A stretch of 64,000 nt of DNA from Gemmatimonadota bacterium (lineage in GTDB: Bacteria > Gemmatimonadota > Gemmatimonadetes > Longimicrobiales > Gaopeijiaceae). Positions 7,677 through 16,811 of this stretch are shown piece by piece. Under the pieces are notes generated by a model, which did not search any database, had not been told where the DNA came from, and saw only the letters and a list, made by a program, of their open reading frames with translations. The number at the start of each line of letters is the position of its first letter. The first letter of the stretch is position 1. The stretch is from assembly GCA_022826565.1 (NCBI GenBank), contig JAJDUP010000012.1, positions 372,001 to 436,000 on the forward strand, in the 5' to 3' direction. The position numbers were made by a program, and so were the translations under genes.

Positions 7677-8780
7677 TCAGTCGACGAGTCGCAGCGGCAT
7701 GATAAGGCACAGGTAGTCCAACTCCCCGTCGCCAGGCTCGACAATGGCAGCCCGCTCCGAGGTCATGAAGCTGAATGTGACTTCGCCGTCGGGCATGTTC
7801 CTCAGCACCTCCAGCAGGTAGTTGGCGTTGAAGCCGATCTCGAGGCTCTCGCCCTCGTAGCCCAGGTCCAGTTCGTCGTGCGCCTCGCCAAGATCGGGCG
7901 TTTTTGCGTCGAGGTGCACCTTGTCCGGCTCGAAGGAAAGCTTGATGCGGTGCGTCTGATCGCTCGCCACCACCGCCATCCGCCGCACCGAGGCCTCCAT
8001 GGCCGCCTTGTCGATGCGCGCAATCTTGTCGTTTCCCTTTGGGATCACCTGGTCGTAGTTCGGGTACTTGCCGTCGATCAGGCGAGTGTAGACCTCCCTC
8101 GTCTCCGACCGGAATCCGAGGTAGTTTCCGCCGCGGGCCACGGTCAGTTCCCCGTCCCCGTCGAAGAGCCGTTCGACCTGCGCGAGGGCCGACGGCGGGA
8201 CGATGAAGTCGGCGGTTCCAGCGCTGGCCGACCCCGCAGCGACACTCATTCTGGCGAGGCGATGACCATTGGTCGCCACCATGCTCATGCTGGATTTCTC
8301 CAGCTCCCAGAGCACGCCGTTCAGAATCGGCCGACTCTCCTCGTTGGAGACCGCGAACGCCGTTGCCTGGATGAGTTTCCGAAGCGATTCCTCGGACACC
8401 GTCCAGCCCTCCTCGAAGTCGATCGCCGGGAAGTTGGGGAACTCCTCGCTGGCAAGCCCGTTGAGCTTGAACCGGCTGTACCCGCACCCGATCTCCAGCT
8501 GGTGCCCCTTCACCCCGAGGTCGACCGGCTGATCCGGGAGCTCCCGCGTGAGTTCCTGCAGCTTTCGGCCCGGCGCGGTGATTGCGCCGGCCTGTTTGAC
8601 GTCGGCGGCCACCCGTACACGGATGGAAACGTCGAGATCTGTGCCGCTGACCCAGAGAGCGTTGTCTTCGGCTTCGAGAAGGACGTTCGACAGGACGGGC
8701 AGCGTGGTCTTGGTCGGGATGCTCGCCGAGACCGCGGCCAGGCCCTGGTGGAGGTTCTGGCGGGTGATGGTCAGTATCAT
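7677..8780 (-). CDS. dnaN: DNA polymerase III beta subunit (sliding clamp)
   Basis: 367 residues, the normal length. The N-terminus MILTITRQNLHQGL, the segment LPVLSNVLLEA, the middle-domain motif PGRKLQELTRELP, the FPNFPAIDF motif and the C-terminal LCLIMPLRLVD (family: MPMRL) identify the ring-shaped processivity clamp of the replicase. It also tethers MutS, DnaE and other partners through its C-terminal pocket. It lies downstream of dnaA on the same strand, with a 314-base gap that carries the DnaA boxes. Confidence 0.97.
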   Translation of the reverse strand: MILTITRQNLHQGLAAVSASIPTKTTLPVLSNVLLEAEDNALWVSGTDLDVSIRVRVAADVKQAGAITAPGRKLQELTRELPDQPVDLGVKGHQLEIGCGYSRFKLNGLASEEFPNFPAIDFEEGWTVSEESLRKLIQATAFAVSNEESRPILNGVLWELEKSSMSMVATNGHRLARMSVAAGSASAGTADFIVPPSALAQVERLFDGDGELTVARGGNYLGFRSETREVYTRLIDGKYPNYDQVIPKGNDKIARIDKAAMEASVRRMAVVASDQTHRIKLSFEPDKVHLDAKTPDLGEAHDELDLGYEGESLEIGFNANYLLEVLRNMPDGEVTFSFMTSERAAIVEPGDGELDYLCLIMPLRLVD

Positions 8781-9094
8781 GGAGTACGCCTGTTGGAACA
8801 GCCTGTGGGAACCTGCGGACCCCGATGGTCCTCTTCTGAATTAGTAATAGAGAAAGATATGGTCGTCATCATAGAGACTGTGGAAAAAGTGGACAGCGAG
8901 CGGCGGAAACGCTCTTCAGCATTGATTCCCAATGGGAAACACATGACGGGGCGCATGTGGGAATATCTGGATAGCCCGGCCCTTTTGCCACCCGGAGAGC
9001 GGCGAGTGTGGAAAACAAGCGGATTTCAGGGGCTTACCCACGGAGTTTTCCACATTATCCACCCGTGGCCGAAGCGGCGGCCTCCGGGTCTGGG
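8781..9094. other. oriC: Probable chromosomal replication origin (oriC)
   Basis: This 314-base gene-free gap between dnaN and dnaA has clear DnaA-box-like 9-mers. TGTGGAAAA lies at 8879-8887 and 9007-9015 (both read TTTTCCACA on the minus strand). TTTTCCACA at 9046-9054 is followed directly by TTATCCACC at 9055-9063, two boxes in tandem. Weaker relatives lie at 8956-8964 and 9034-9042. An AT-rich stretch at about 8838-8890, exceptional for this GC-rich window, is a candidate duplex unwinding element. Position next to dnaA and dnaN agrees with origins in many bacteria. Confidence 0.8.
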
Positions 9095-10501
9095 TCACGC
9101 GGCAGCCACGAGTTGCTTGCGCAAGGCCTCCACACGGCCCCGAAATGTGTCGTCGCTGGCAATCTGCTTCTCAACCTTGCGGATGGAGTGGATGACCGTG
9201 GAGTGATCGCGCCCGCCGAAATAGCGGCCGATCCCGGCGAGGGGTATCTCCAGCAACTCCCGGATCAGGAACATCGCCACCTGCCGCGGCACGACGATGT
9301 TCCGCGAACGGCGCCGTGACATCAGCGCTTTGGTGGTAACTCCCCAGGCATCCGCGACGCTCTCGCGGATATGCTCCGGACCCAGGGGGGCGTCCGCCCG
9401 CACATCGCCGTTCCCGGCCAGGGCGGTACGTGCCAGGTGTGCCGTTACCTGCTGACCCGTCAGGGAGGAAAAGGCAAGCAGCTTGATGATGGCCCCTTCC
9501 AGTTCCCGCACGGAAGAACGACAGGTGCGGGCGATGAGCTCGAGAACCTCGAAGGGCAGCGAGGCACCCTCCTCATGGGCCTTCTGCCGCAGGATCGCGA
9601 TGCGGGTCTCGAAGTTGGGGCGCCTGATGCCGGCCACGAGGCCCCACTCGAAGCGCGACACCAGCCGCTCCTCCAGGCCTTCGAGATCCTTGGGCAGGCG
9701 GTCGCTCGTGAGGACGATCTGGCGATCCCCGTTGTAGAGAACGTTGAAGGTGTGAAAGAACTCCTCCTGCGTGTGCTCCTTTCGTCTCAGAAACTGTACG
9801 TCATCCACCAGCAGCAGGTCGTACGAGCGATATCGGGCCCGAAACGCGTCGGTGGTGTGCCGGTAGATCGCCGTTACCATCTCGTTGACGAATTGCTCGG
9901 CCGGGATGTAGCAGACGTTGGTCGTCGTTCCAGCCTGCAGCATCCCGTGCGCGATCGCCTGCATGAGGTGGGTCTTGCCCAGGCCGGTCGCGCCGTAGAG
10001 GAAGAGCGGGTTGTAGCTGCGGGCCGGAAGCTCGGCCACGGATCGACTGGCAGCGTGCGCCAGTTCACTGTTCTCTCCGACGATGAACCTGTCGAAAGTG
10101 TAATTCGGGTTCAGCCCGGAAGCGGTCGGCGTGCCCGTTCCGGTGGATCCGGCGGCCGTGGTTGCGTCGGGCGCCGCAGGTTGAGACGACGCCTCGACGA
10201 TGGGCGCTACGGAAAGGTCGGGCGTGCTGCGCGCCGGTGCCGCCCCGGTAGAGGTGACGCGGAGCGAGACGGGATACCCCAGGATGCTGCCGGCGATGTC
10301 GTCCACCATCGCGCCGTACTTGTCTTCGAGCCACTCGGCATGAAAGCGGCTGGGAGCATCGATGTGGAGCACCCCGTCAGCCAGCGACACGGGGCTTGCG
10401 CTGGTCAGCCAGGTGGAAAAGCTCTGCTCGGGCAGGCCGGCCCTGGCCTGCTCGAGAATCTGCTCCCAAAGATCTGTGACGCCTGGTTCCATCCGTAGCA
10501 C
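9095..10501 (-). CDS. dnaA: Chromosomal replication initiator DnaA
   Basis: 468 residues from a GTG; an ATG three codons in (10492) is an equally good start. Domain I (about 1-80) has LWEQILEQARAGLPEQSF. A Pro/Thr/Ala-rich linker (domain II, about 95-125) precedes the AAA+ domain, which starts at NPNYTFDRFIVG with Walker A GATGLGKTH and Walker B LLLVDDVQFL. Domain IV carries the DnaA signature GRDHSTVIHSIRKVE, which binds DnaA boxes. The protein melts oriC and loads the helicase. It is followed by the box-containing gap and dnaN; rpmH lies divergently upstream. Confidence 0.97.
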   Translation of the reverse strand: MLRMEPGVTDLWEQILEQARAGLPEQSFSTWLTSASPVSLADGVLHIDAPSRFHAEWLEDKYGAMVDDIAGSILGYPVSLRVTSTGAAPARSTPDLSVAPIVEASSQPAAPDATTAAGSTGTGTPTASGLNPNYTFDRFIVGENSELAHAASRSVAELPARSYNPLFLYGATGLGKTHLMQAIAHGMLQAGTTTNVCYIPAEQFVNEMVTAIYRHTTDAFRARYRSYDLLLVDDVQFLRRKEHTQEEFFHTFNVLYNGDRQIVLTSDRLPKDLEGLEERLVSRFEWGLVAGIRRPNFETRIAILRQKAHEEGASLPFEVLELIARTCRSSVRELEGAIIKLLAFSSLTGQQVTAHLARTALAGNGDVRADAPLGPEHIRESVADAWGVTTKALMSRRRSRNIVVPRQVAMFLIRELLEIPLAGIGRYFGGRDHSTVIHSIRKVEKQIASDDTFRGRVEALRKQLVAAA

Positions 10502-10515
10502 TGTGGGGAGAAAGG

Positions 10516-10568
10516 GGCGCCAAGCTAGGCGCCGGGGGGTACGAAGTCAACCGGGATTCGCGCGAATC
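10516..10568. promoter_or_regulatory. Hairpin and perfect palindrome between dnaA and rpmH
   Basis: GGCGCC-aagcta-GGCGCC (10516-10533) can fold into a stem-loop in the dnaA leader. GATTCGCGCGAATC (10555-10568) is a perfect 14-base palindrome suited to a dimeric repressor. Both lie in the 203-base divergent gap. No DnaA-box-like sequence was found here, unlike the dnaA-dnaN gap. Confidence 0.4.
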
Positions 10569-10611
10569 GGGACCTGTTTCGACCGCGGGCGCCGTTGGAC
10601 AGGATTGATGG

Positions 10612-10639
10612 TTGACCCGGGTCGCCGGGCACAGATACC
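10612..10639 (+). promoter_or_regulatory. Candidate sigma-70 promoter of the rpmH operon
   Basis: TTGACC (10612-10617) is followed after 16 bases by GATACC (10634-10639). The -35 matches the consensus at 5 of 6 positions; the -10 is weak. Spacing and position about 65 bases before rpmH fit. Confidence 0.45.
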
Positions 10640-10704
10640 TTGAAAGGCTGTGACCATTCGACCGGGGCGCAAGGTCCGCCCTTCTGGAAGAGGGACTGGA
10701 AGAC

Positions 10705-10863
10705 ATGAAACCGACATACAGGCCGCGGAATCGGAAGCGTCTCAACAAGCACGGGTTCCGTTCACGCATGAGCACGAAGGCCGGCCGCGCGACGCTGAAT
10801 CGCCGGCGGCGGCGGGGGCGCTGGTCGCTTACGGTCCGCATCGGATCCAAGAACGGCCGGTAG
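10705..10863 (+). CDS. rpmH: 50S ribosomal protein L34
   Basis: 52 residues, too short for many ORF finders. The sequence begins [18 protein letters not shown] and continues with [17 protein letters not shown], the unmistakable L34 pattern (family: KHGFRARM.TK.GR..L..RR). It is extremely Arg-rich and part of the large ribosomal subunit. The C-terminal tail ([13 protein letters not shown]) is slightly longer than in E. coli. It starts the conserved rpmH-rnpA-yidD-yidC block, with rnpA beginning 7 bases after the stop. Confidence 0.96.
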   Translation: MKPTYRPRNRKRLNKHGFRSRMSTKAGRATLNRRRRRGRWSLTVRIGSKNGR

Positions 10864-10870
10864 GCCACCG

Positions 10871-11263
10871 GTGACTGACGCGAGCGGCCGCGCGGCGCCG
10901 GTCCGCGAGCGGCTGCCCCGGGCGGCGCGAATCCGCCGCGGCTCCGAGATCCGGCGGATGTTCCGGGAGGGACGCCGCAGTCGGACACGGTCGCTGGATC
11001 TGTATTTCCGTCCCGCGGCCCGGTCCAGGCCCCGGATCGGCTGGGTCGTGCCGAAGCTGGGCTTTCGCATCGTCGACAGGAATCTGCTCAAGCGGAGAGT
11101 GCGCGAAATCGGCCGCAGGAGGGTGTTGACGGGCCTCGAGGCGCGCGGATGCGGAATGGATGTTCTGGTGCGGATCAGAACACCAGCCTATCGGGCGACG
11201 TATGAGCAGCTTGAGTGCGAGATGTCCGCTGCCATGGAGGCCGTATGCTCCGATTCGCGATGA
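10871..11263 (+). CDS. rnpA: Ribonuclease P protein component
   Basis: 130 residues from a GTG start. The central segment [21 protein letters not shown] is the RNase P signature, in which RNLLKRR takes the place of the common RNRLKRR. The protein binds the catalytic RNA of RNase P and helps mature tRNA 5' ends. An Arg/Ala-rich N-terminal extension of about 20 residues precedes the family core ([17 protein letters not shown]). It sits between rpmH and yidD, the standard order, and its last bases overlap yidD. Confidence 0.93.
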   Translation: MTDASGRAAPVRERLPRAARIRRGSEIRRMFREGRRSRTRSLDLYFRPAARSRPRIGWVVPKLGFRIVDRNLLKRRVREIGRRRVLTGLEARGCGMDVLVRIRTPAYRATYEQLECEMSAAMEAVCSDSR

Positions 11264-11472
11264 CCGGAATGATCCGGTTCTATCAGGTCTGTATCTCGGG
11301 ACTCCTGCCTCCCGCCTGCCGCTACCTGCCCACCTGCTCCGAGTACACCCGTGTCGCGATCGAGACGCACGGGCCGGTCAGGGGAGTGTGGCTGGGCATG
11401 AAACGCATCGGGCGATGTCACCCCTGGGGCGGATGCGGTTTCGACCCGGTGCCGGAGCACACGGAGTCATGA
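11245..11472 (+). CDS. yidD: Membrane protein insertion efficiency factor YidD
   Basis: 75 residues from the chosen ATG, which has GGAGG 4 bases upstream; a second ATG at 11260 forms an ATGA overlap with the rnpA stop. Family motifs are complete: [20 protein letters not shown], and [14 protein letters not shown]. YidD is a small amphipathic inner-membrane-associated protein that assists YidC-dependent insertion. It overlaps yidC by 4 bases (ATGA), indicating translational coupling. Confidence 0.93.
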   Translation: MLRFAMTGMIRFYQVCISGLLPPACRYLPTCSEYTRVAIETHGPVRGVWLGMKRIGRCHPWGGCGFDPVPEHTES

Positions 11473-13157
11473 GGCCCGAGCTCAGATTCTTCCTGGCGCT
11501 GACGCTGATGATCGGCGTCTTCGTACTGACGGAAATGCTGTTCCCGCCGATCCGCCCGGAAGCGCCGCCAGAGGGCGAGGTCGCCACGGAGCCGGCCGAG
11601 GAGACGAGGCAGACGCCTCCCCCGGTGCCCCCCGGTCCCGACGAGGACCCGGAGCCCGCCGCGCCCGTACAGCCCACCGACGACGTGCTCGAGCAGCTGG
11701 TCACGGTGGAAACCCCCCTGTACCGAATCGTCTTTTCCAACAACGGCGGGGTGGCGCGGTCGATCGAGCTGCTGGGCTACGAGTCGTTCACCCGCGACGG
11801 GCCCGTGCAACTGGTGCCTCCGGGCGAGGATATCCTTCGCGGCCTGTGGGTGGCCGGCAGCGGTGGGGAGACCTTCGACCTCGCGAACTACCCGTACACG
11901 GTCAGCCCCGAAGGCGGGCTCCGGATTGCCGAAGGCGGCGGCCCGCGCACGCTGACCTTCCGTTACGATTACCCGGGTGGCCAGTTCTTCAGCGAAATCC
12001 GGTACACCTTCACCGCCGACTCCTACATCGTGCAGGTGGACGGATCGCTGCCGGCCATCGATCGCGCGGCGCTCTTCGTCGACCTCGGGCAGGGGATCCC
12101 GGTCAACGAGCTGCGCGAGTCGGACGACCGCCCGATGATGGCCTACTCCGGCAACCACATCGACGAGGGCATCCGTTCGCGCCCTCTGTCGCGCGTCGAC
12201 GAGCCCGAGGTCATGGAAGGGCCGCTCCGGTGGGCGGCGGTCAAGAGCAAGTACTTCGTCGAAGTGCTGCTCCCGGGCGACGGCTCCGGCGGCGGGGCCG
12301 ACTTCCTCGCCGGGATTCGGGCCGAGCCGGGCACGATGGGCGGGCCGCTCCGGATCAGCGTGGGGACACCCCTCTCGGACGCCGGCAACTACACATACCG
12401 CGCCTATCTGGGGCCGATCGAGCGGGAGCGCCTGGTCGCGATCGGCGACGACCTCGAGGAGGTCAACCCTTACGGATGGCGCTTCATGCGGCCCGTCATC
12501 CGCCCCTTCGTCGGCATCGTCCTGTGGCTGGTGCGGTTCATGCACGAGAGCCTCTTCCTGTCCTACGGCTGGGTTCTGGTCGCGATGGGCGTGCTTCTGC
12601 GGGTGGTGATGTGGCCGCTCAACCGCAAGATGATGCTCTCGCAGGTCAAGATGATGGCGCTGCAGCCCTTCGCCGAGGAGATCAAGCAGAAGTACAGCCA
12701 GGACCGGCAGCGGATGCAGCAGGAGACGATGAAACTCTACAAGGAGCACAAGATCAACCCGCTGTCGGGCTGCATCCCGATGCTGATTCCGTTCCCGCTG
12801 CTGATCGCCCTGTTCTTCGTCTTCCAGAACACGATCGAAATGCGGGGCGTGCCCTTCATGTGGCTGCCCGATCTGTCGTCGCGGGATCCGTTCTACATCC
12901 TGCCGGTCGCCATGGCCGCGAGTCTGTACCTGACGCAGCTGCTGACGATGAAGATCTCGGGCAACACGGCGAATCCGCAGATGAAGATGATGCTGTACAT
13001 GATGCCGGCGCTGATGCTCGTCCTCTTCTGGCGTTTCCCATCGGGGCTGAACCTCTACTACGCCACCATGAACCTCGCCTCCATCCCGCAGCAGATCCTC
13101 ATCGGGAAGGAGCGCAAGAGGATGCAGGCAGCGGGGCCGCTCAAGCGTCCGACCTGA
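11469..13157 (+). CDS. yidC: Membrane protein insertase YidC
   Basis: 562 residues. The N-terminal transmembrane helix (about 5-25, [17 protein letters not shown]) is followed by a Pro/Glu-rich linker (30-70), a large periplasmic beta-supersandwich domain (about 75-330) and the conserved insertase core with five-helix topology. Signature pieces are [49 protein letters not shown] and a C-terminal FPSGLNLYY. It inserts and folds inner-membrane proteins with or without Sec. The ATG overlaps the yidD stop. The long periplasmic domain is typical of Gram-negative YidC. Confidence 0.96.
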   Translation: MRPELRFFLALTLMIGVFVLTEMLFPPIRPEAPPEGEVATEPAEETRQTPPPVPPGPDEDPEPAAPVQPTDDVLEQLVTVETPLYRIVFSNNGGVARSIELLGYESFTRDGPVQLVPPGEDILRGLWVAGSGGETFDLANYPYTVSPEGGLRIAEGGGPRTLTFRYDYPGGQFFSEIRYTFTADSYIVQVDGSLPAIDRAALFVDLGQGIPVNELRESDDRPMMAYSGNHIDEGIRSRPLSRVDEPEVMEGPLRWAAVKSKYFVEVLLPGDGSGGGADFLAGIRAEPGTMGGPLRISVGTPLSDAGNYTYRAYLGPIERERLVAIGDDLEEVNPYGWRFMRPVIRPFVGIVLWLVRFMHESLFLSYGWVLVAMGVLLRVVMWPLNRKMMLSQVKMMALQPFAEEIKQKYSQDRQRMQQETMKLYKEHKINPLSGCIPMLIPFPLLIALFFVFQNTIEMRGVPFMWLPDLSSRDPFYILPVAMAASLYLTQLLTMKISGNTANPQMKMMLYMMPALMLVLFWRFPSGLNLYYATMNLASIPQQILIGKERKRMQAAGPLKRPT

Positions 13158-13170
13158 CGCGGGTTGTGGC

Positions 13171-14544
13171 ATGGACCGGTCGGGCACGCTCCTCGACACC
13201 ATCGTTGCGCTGGCGACGCCGCCGGGTGTGGGCGCCGTGGCGGTCGTCCGCCTCTCGGGACCGGGGGCCAGGGAGATTGCCGGCGGCCTGATGCCGTGCG
13301 GCGGGGCCGCAATCGCGGATTGGCCCGCACGCTCCAGCAGGCTCCGGGTGCTGCATCGGCCCGGCTCGGACGAGGCGCTGGACCGTGCGCTGGTGACGGT
13401 GTTCGCGGCGCCGGGCAGCTACACCGGGGAAGACGTGGTGGAGATCTCGACGCACGGAGGCATCTCCATCCCGGCGGCCGTGGTGGATGCCTGCGTCGCC
13501 CTGGGGGCCCGGCAGGCTCGCCCCGGCGAGTTCACGCAGCGGGCCTACCTGAACGGAAAGCTCGACCTCACCCAGGCGGAGGCGGTGGGGGACCTGGTGG
13601 CCGCGGATTCGCCGAAGGGGCGCGCCGTGGCGCTGCACCAGCTCGAGCGGGGGTTGGGCGAGCGCATCGCCGATCTGCGCGGCGAGGTCATCGGGCTGTC
13701 CGCGCTCCTGGTCCAGCACATCGATTTCCCCGAGGAGGACGAGGCGCCGACGCCGATCGACGCGATCGTCAGTCGTGCCGGAAGCGTGGCGGCGAAGATG
13801 GATCGCCTTCTCGCGACCGCTCCGGCGGGCGAGCTGTTGCGGGAGGGAGCGGTGGCGGTTCTCGCGGGGCGGCCAAATTCCGGTAAGTCCAGTCTGTTCA
13901 ACGCTTTAGTGGGAATCGACCGCGCCATAGTGACCGCCGAGGCGGGGACGACGCGCGACGCGATCGAGGCGGTCGTGTCGATCGACGGCTTCCCCTTTCG
14001 ACTGGTGGATACGGCGGGACTCCGGAGCAGTTCGAACCAGGTGGAACGGTTGGGGATCGAGATCGCGCACCGGTACCTTGCGGCGGCCGACGTGGTTCTG
14101 TACTGCCGGGAAGCGGGCCAGGGGATGAGCGAGGAGGAGGATGCGTTCGTCCGGTCGCTGTCCTGCCCGGTGGTGCGGGTCTGCACGAAGTGGGATCTGG
14201 CTACCGGATGCCGGAAGGCGGACCCGTCCGAGGTGAACGTGTCCGTGGTCTCCGGCGATGGCCTCGATTCCCTCGGCGACATCCTTCGCGACATGGTGTT
14301 CCAGGGGGTGGTCGAGGGCCGCGACGAGGTGCCGGTGGTGACGAGGCGCCGGCAGTCCGATCTCTTGAGGAAGGCGAGGGCCGAGATTGCCGGGTTCGGT
14401 GAGGCGCTGGCAGGCGGTGTCCCGGCGGAATTCGCTTCGGCGCACCTGAAGACGGCGGAGAGCGCGCTCGAGGAGATCCTCGGCGTGGTGGCGACGGACG
14501 ATGTTCTGGACCGGGTGTTCAGGGACTTCTGCATAGGGAAATGA
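13171..14544 (+). CDS. mnmE: tRNA modification GTPase MnmE
   Basis: 457 residues. The N-terminal folate-binding domain (about 1-120) has [10 protein letters not shown] and [13 protein letters not shown] helical domain follows, and the inserted G domain carries G1 [10 protein letters not shown]3 DTAGLR and a C-terminal FCIGK with the catalytic-cycle Cys. With MnmG it installs the 5-carboxymethylaminomethyl group on U34 of certain tRNAs. The G4 position reads TKWD instead of the usual NKxD, which may alter nucleotide affinity. The stop overlaps the mnmG start (ATGA). Confidence 0.95.
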   Translation: MDRSGTLLDTIVALATPPGVGAVAVVRLSGPGAREIAGGLMPCGGAAIADWPARSSRLRVLHRPGSDEALDRALVTVFAAPGSYTGEDVVEISTHGGISIPAAVVDACVALGARQARPGEFTQRAYLNGKLDLTQAEAVGDLVAADSPKGRAVALHQLERGLGERIADLRGEVIGLSALLVQHIDFPEEDEAPTPIDAIVSRAGSVAAKMDRLLATAPAGELLREGAVAVLAGRPNSGKSSLFNALVGIDRAIVTAEAGTTRDAIEAVVSIDGFPFRLVDTAGLRSSSNQVERLGIEIAHRYLAAADVVLYCREAGQGMSEEEDAFVRSLSCPVVRVCTKWDLATGCRKADPSEVNVSVVSGDGLDSLGDILRDMVFQGVVEGRDEVPVVTRRRQSDLLRKARAEIAGFGEALAGGVPAEFASAHLKTAESALEEILGVVATDDVLDRVFRDFCIGK

Positions 14545-16553
14545 GCGGCTTGCGACTGAGATACGATGTGGTGGTCGTGGGCGGTGGCCACGCCGGGACG
14601 GAGGCCGCCGCCGCCGCCGCGCGCCTTGGCGTCAGGACGGTGCTGATTACGCCGGATCTGACACGAATCGGCCAGATGAGCTGCAATCCGGCGATCGGCG
14701 GCATCGCCAAGGGCACCGTGGCGCGCGAGGTCGACGCCCTCGGCGGCGTGATGGGCCGCGCCACGGACGCGGCCTCCATCCAGTTCCGCATGCTGAACCG
14801 GTCGAAGGGGCCGGCGGTCTGGGGTCCGCGCTCGCAGTGCGACCGTGCGCTGTACCCGATCGCCGTCCGGCGCATCCTGGACGAGCTCGACAACCTCGAC
14901 CTCTTCCAGGAGCTGGTGACCGGGCTGAACTTCGATGGCCGGGTGCGGGGCGTTGAGACGCGCGGCGGCGTCACCTTCGAGGCGAAGGCTGTGGTGGTGA
15001 CGGCCGGGACCTTCCTGCGCGGCAAGATCCATGTGGGCGGAGCGGGGGCGGTGGGGGCGGGACGGGCCGGCGAGGGCCCGTCGATCGCGCTGGCCGAGGC
15101 GCTGGAGGCGCAGGGGCTGAGGGTCGCGCGATTCAAGACCGGCACACCGCCGCGCATCGACGGCCGGTCGGTAGACTATTCGCGCTGCGACCGGCAGGAG
15201 GGCGACAGGGAACCGTTCCGCTTCTCCTCCTACGCCGACGAGCCGTACCTGGAACAGAGACCCTGCTGGATCACCTGGTCGGGGCCGGAGCTTCAGGAGA
15301 TCGTCACGGCCAACCTCTACCGGAGCGCGCTGTACGGCGGGGAGATATCGGGTCAGGGTCCGCGCTACTGTCCATCCATCGAGGACAAGGTGAAGAGGTT
15401 CCCGGCTGCGCGGCGGCACCAGGTGTTCCTCGAGCCCGAAGGACTGGACACCACCGAACTGTACGTGAACGGGCTGTCCACATCGCTGCCCGCCGATGTT
15501 CAGGTCGAATTCCTCAGGTCGATTCCGGGGCTCGAGGATGCGAAGATGACCAAGCCGGGCTACGCGATCGAGTACGACTACTTTCCGCCCGATCAGCTGC
15601 ATCACACACTGGAAGTCCGTGAGATCCGCGGACTCTACTTTGCGGGACAGATCAACGGCACCACCGGCTATGAAGAGGCCGCCGGCCAGGGGCTGATCGC
15701 CGGCGCGAACGCGGCGCTGACGATACAGGGCCGGGATCCCTTCGTCATCGACCGCGATCAGGGGTACATCGGCGTGCTGATCGACGACCTGGTCACCAAG
15801 GGCGTAGACGAACCGTATCGGCTGTTCACGTCCCGCGCCGAGTTTCGGCTGCTGCTGAGACAGGACAACGGCCCGGCGCGGCTCGGCACGCTGGCCCGCT
15901 CGATGGGGTTGCTCACCTCGCAGCAACGGTCGGCACTGGATGAACGGCTGCGCCAGGAGGCGCGTGCAACGGTGTGGTTCCGGGAGCACGTGCTCGCCCC
16001 GGAGGCGGTCAACGGAGTGCTGGCGGAGGCCGGCAGCGCGGCGATCGAACGGCCCGTTCGAGCCCGGGAGCTCCTGAAGCGGCCCGGGGTGGGCGCGCGC
16101 TCGCTCCTGAATGCCGCAGGAACGCGTGCACCATCGTTTGATGCCGATGTGCTCGCCACGGTGGAGATCGACGCGAAGTACGAAGGCTACGTGCGGCGGG
16201 AGGTGGAGCGTGCGTCGAAGCTCAGGCAACAGGCGGAGTTTGCTATCCCAAGCGGGACGCCGTTTTTGGAATTCGCAACGTTGTCATTCGAGGCACGTCA
16301 GAAGCTGGCGCGAATACGACCGGGCAACCTGGCCCAGGCGAGTCGCATACCGGGCGTGACGCCAGCCGATCTGCAGAACCTGGTGATGGAGGTTCGCCGC
16401 CGCGGCTCGAGCGCGGCAGCCGGAACCGCGGCTGCAGGGCCTCGCGACACCGGCGGCAACAGCGGTGAAGCACCCGGTGCCGCATCGCAACTCCGTTCGG
16501 GAGCCGTCCCAACGGCGGTCGAGGGGACGGTGCACAGAGCCGCCCAGGGATAG
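14541..16553 (+). CDS. mnmG: tRNA uridine-5-carboxymethylaminomethyl modification enzyme MnmG
   Basis: 670 residues. The FAD-binding Rossmann motif [12 protein letters not shown] is near the N-terminus, followed by family signatures [26 protein letters not shown], [31 protein letters not shown] and the C-terminal helical domain with [12 protein letters not shown]. It partners MnmE in U34 tRNA modification. About 45 extra low-complexity Ala/Gly/Ser residues are added at the C-terminus beyond the family end. In many bacteria rsmG follows mnmG; here the next feature is the parS-containing gap and parA. Confidence 0.95.
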   Translation: MSGLRLRYDVVVVGGGHAGTEAAAAAARLGVRTVLITPDLTRIGQMSCNPAIGGIAKGTVAREVDALGGVMGRATDAASIQFRMLNRSKGPAVWGPRSQCDRALYPIAVRRILDELDNLDLFQELVTGLNFDGRVRGVETRGGVTFEAKAVVVTAGTFLRGKIHVGGAGAVGAGRAGEGPSIALAEALEAQGLRVARFKTGTPPRIDGRSVDYSRCDRQEGDREPFRFSSYADEPYLEQRPCWITWSGPELQEIVTANLYRSALYGGEISGQGPRYCPSIEDKVKRFPAARRHQVFLEPEGLDTTELYVNGLSTSLPADVQVEFLRSIPGLEDAKMTKPGYAIEYDYFPPDQLHHTLEVREIRGLYFAGQINGTTGYEEAAGQGLIAGANAALTIQGRDPFVIDRDQGYIGVLIDDLVTKGVDEPYRLFTSRAEFRLLLRQDNGPARLGTLARSMGLLTSQQRSALDERLRQEARATVWFREHVLAPEAVNGVLAEAGSAAIERPVRARELLKRPGVGARSLLNAAGTRAPSFDADVLATVEIDAKYEGYVRREVERASKLRQQAEFAIPSGTPFLEFATLSFEARQKLARIRPGNLAQASRIPGVTPADLQNLVMEVRRRGSSAAAGTAAAGPRDTGGNSGEAPGAASQLRSGAVPTAVEGTVHRAAQG

Positions 16554-16573
16554 CCAGGATCCCCCCGGTGCCT

Positions 16574-16589
16574 TGTTTCACGTGAAACA
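16574..16589. promoter_or_regulatory. parS: parS centromere site 1
   Basis: TGTTTCACGTGAAACA is a perfect 16-base palindrome and an exact match to the universal bacterial parS consensus. It is the loading site for ParB-CTP clamps and lies 20 bases after the mnmG stop. Confidence 0.95.
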
Positions 16590-16667
16590 CTGGCTCACTT
16601 GGCGCGCCGACAGGCCTGTGACCGTGCGGCCCAGGCCGGCCGCACACCCCCGCTGTTGCTGATCGAA

Positions 16668-16683
16668 TGTTTCACGTGGAACA
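16668..16683. promoter_or_regulatory. parS: parS centromere site 2
   Basis: TGTTTCACGTGGAACA; its reverse strand reads TGTTCCACGTGAAACA, the form known from Bacillus subtilis. It lies 94 bases (start to start) from site 1 and about 130 bases before parA, so ParB loaded here may also influence parAB transcription. Confidence 0.93.
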
Positions 16684-16811
16684 AACCGGACAGTGTTAGC
16701 TTTTCAAGGAATCCTATTACAACCAGCTGGGGTCGCATCCTGGAGGTTCGCCAGCAGCCGAGAGCGCCGAGGCTGGACGGATCACGACCCAGGACAACGG
16801 GAACACATCGC

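Noticed and set aside
7051-8487. A 478-residue minus-strand frame over dnaN and pyrE
   Set aside because: It overlaps dnaN in another frame and runs through pyrE; composition is Arg/Gly-rich and without motifs.
13545-16229. An 894-residue minus-strand frame over mnmE and mnmG
   Set aside because: It is antisense to two strongly conserved genes and has no domain pattern.
16599-16811. N-terminal extension of ParA through the parS region
   Set aside because: Extension residues show no similarity to ParA, and it would put a parS site in coding sequence; the TTG at 16812 gives the family start.
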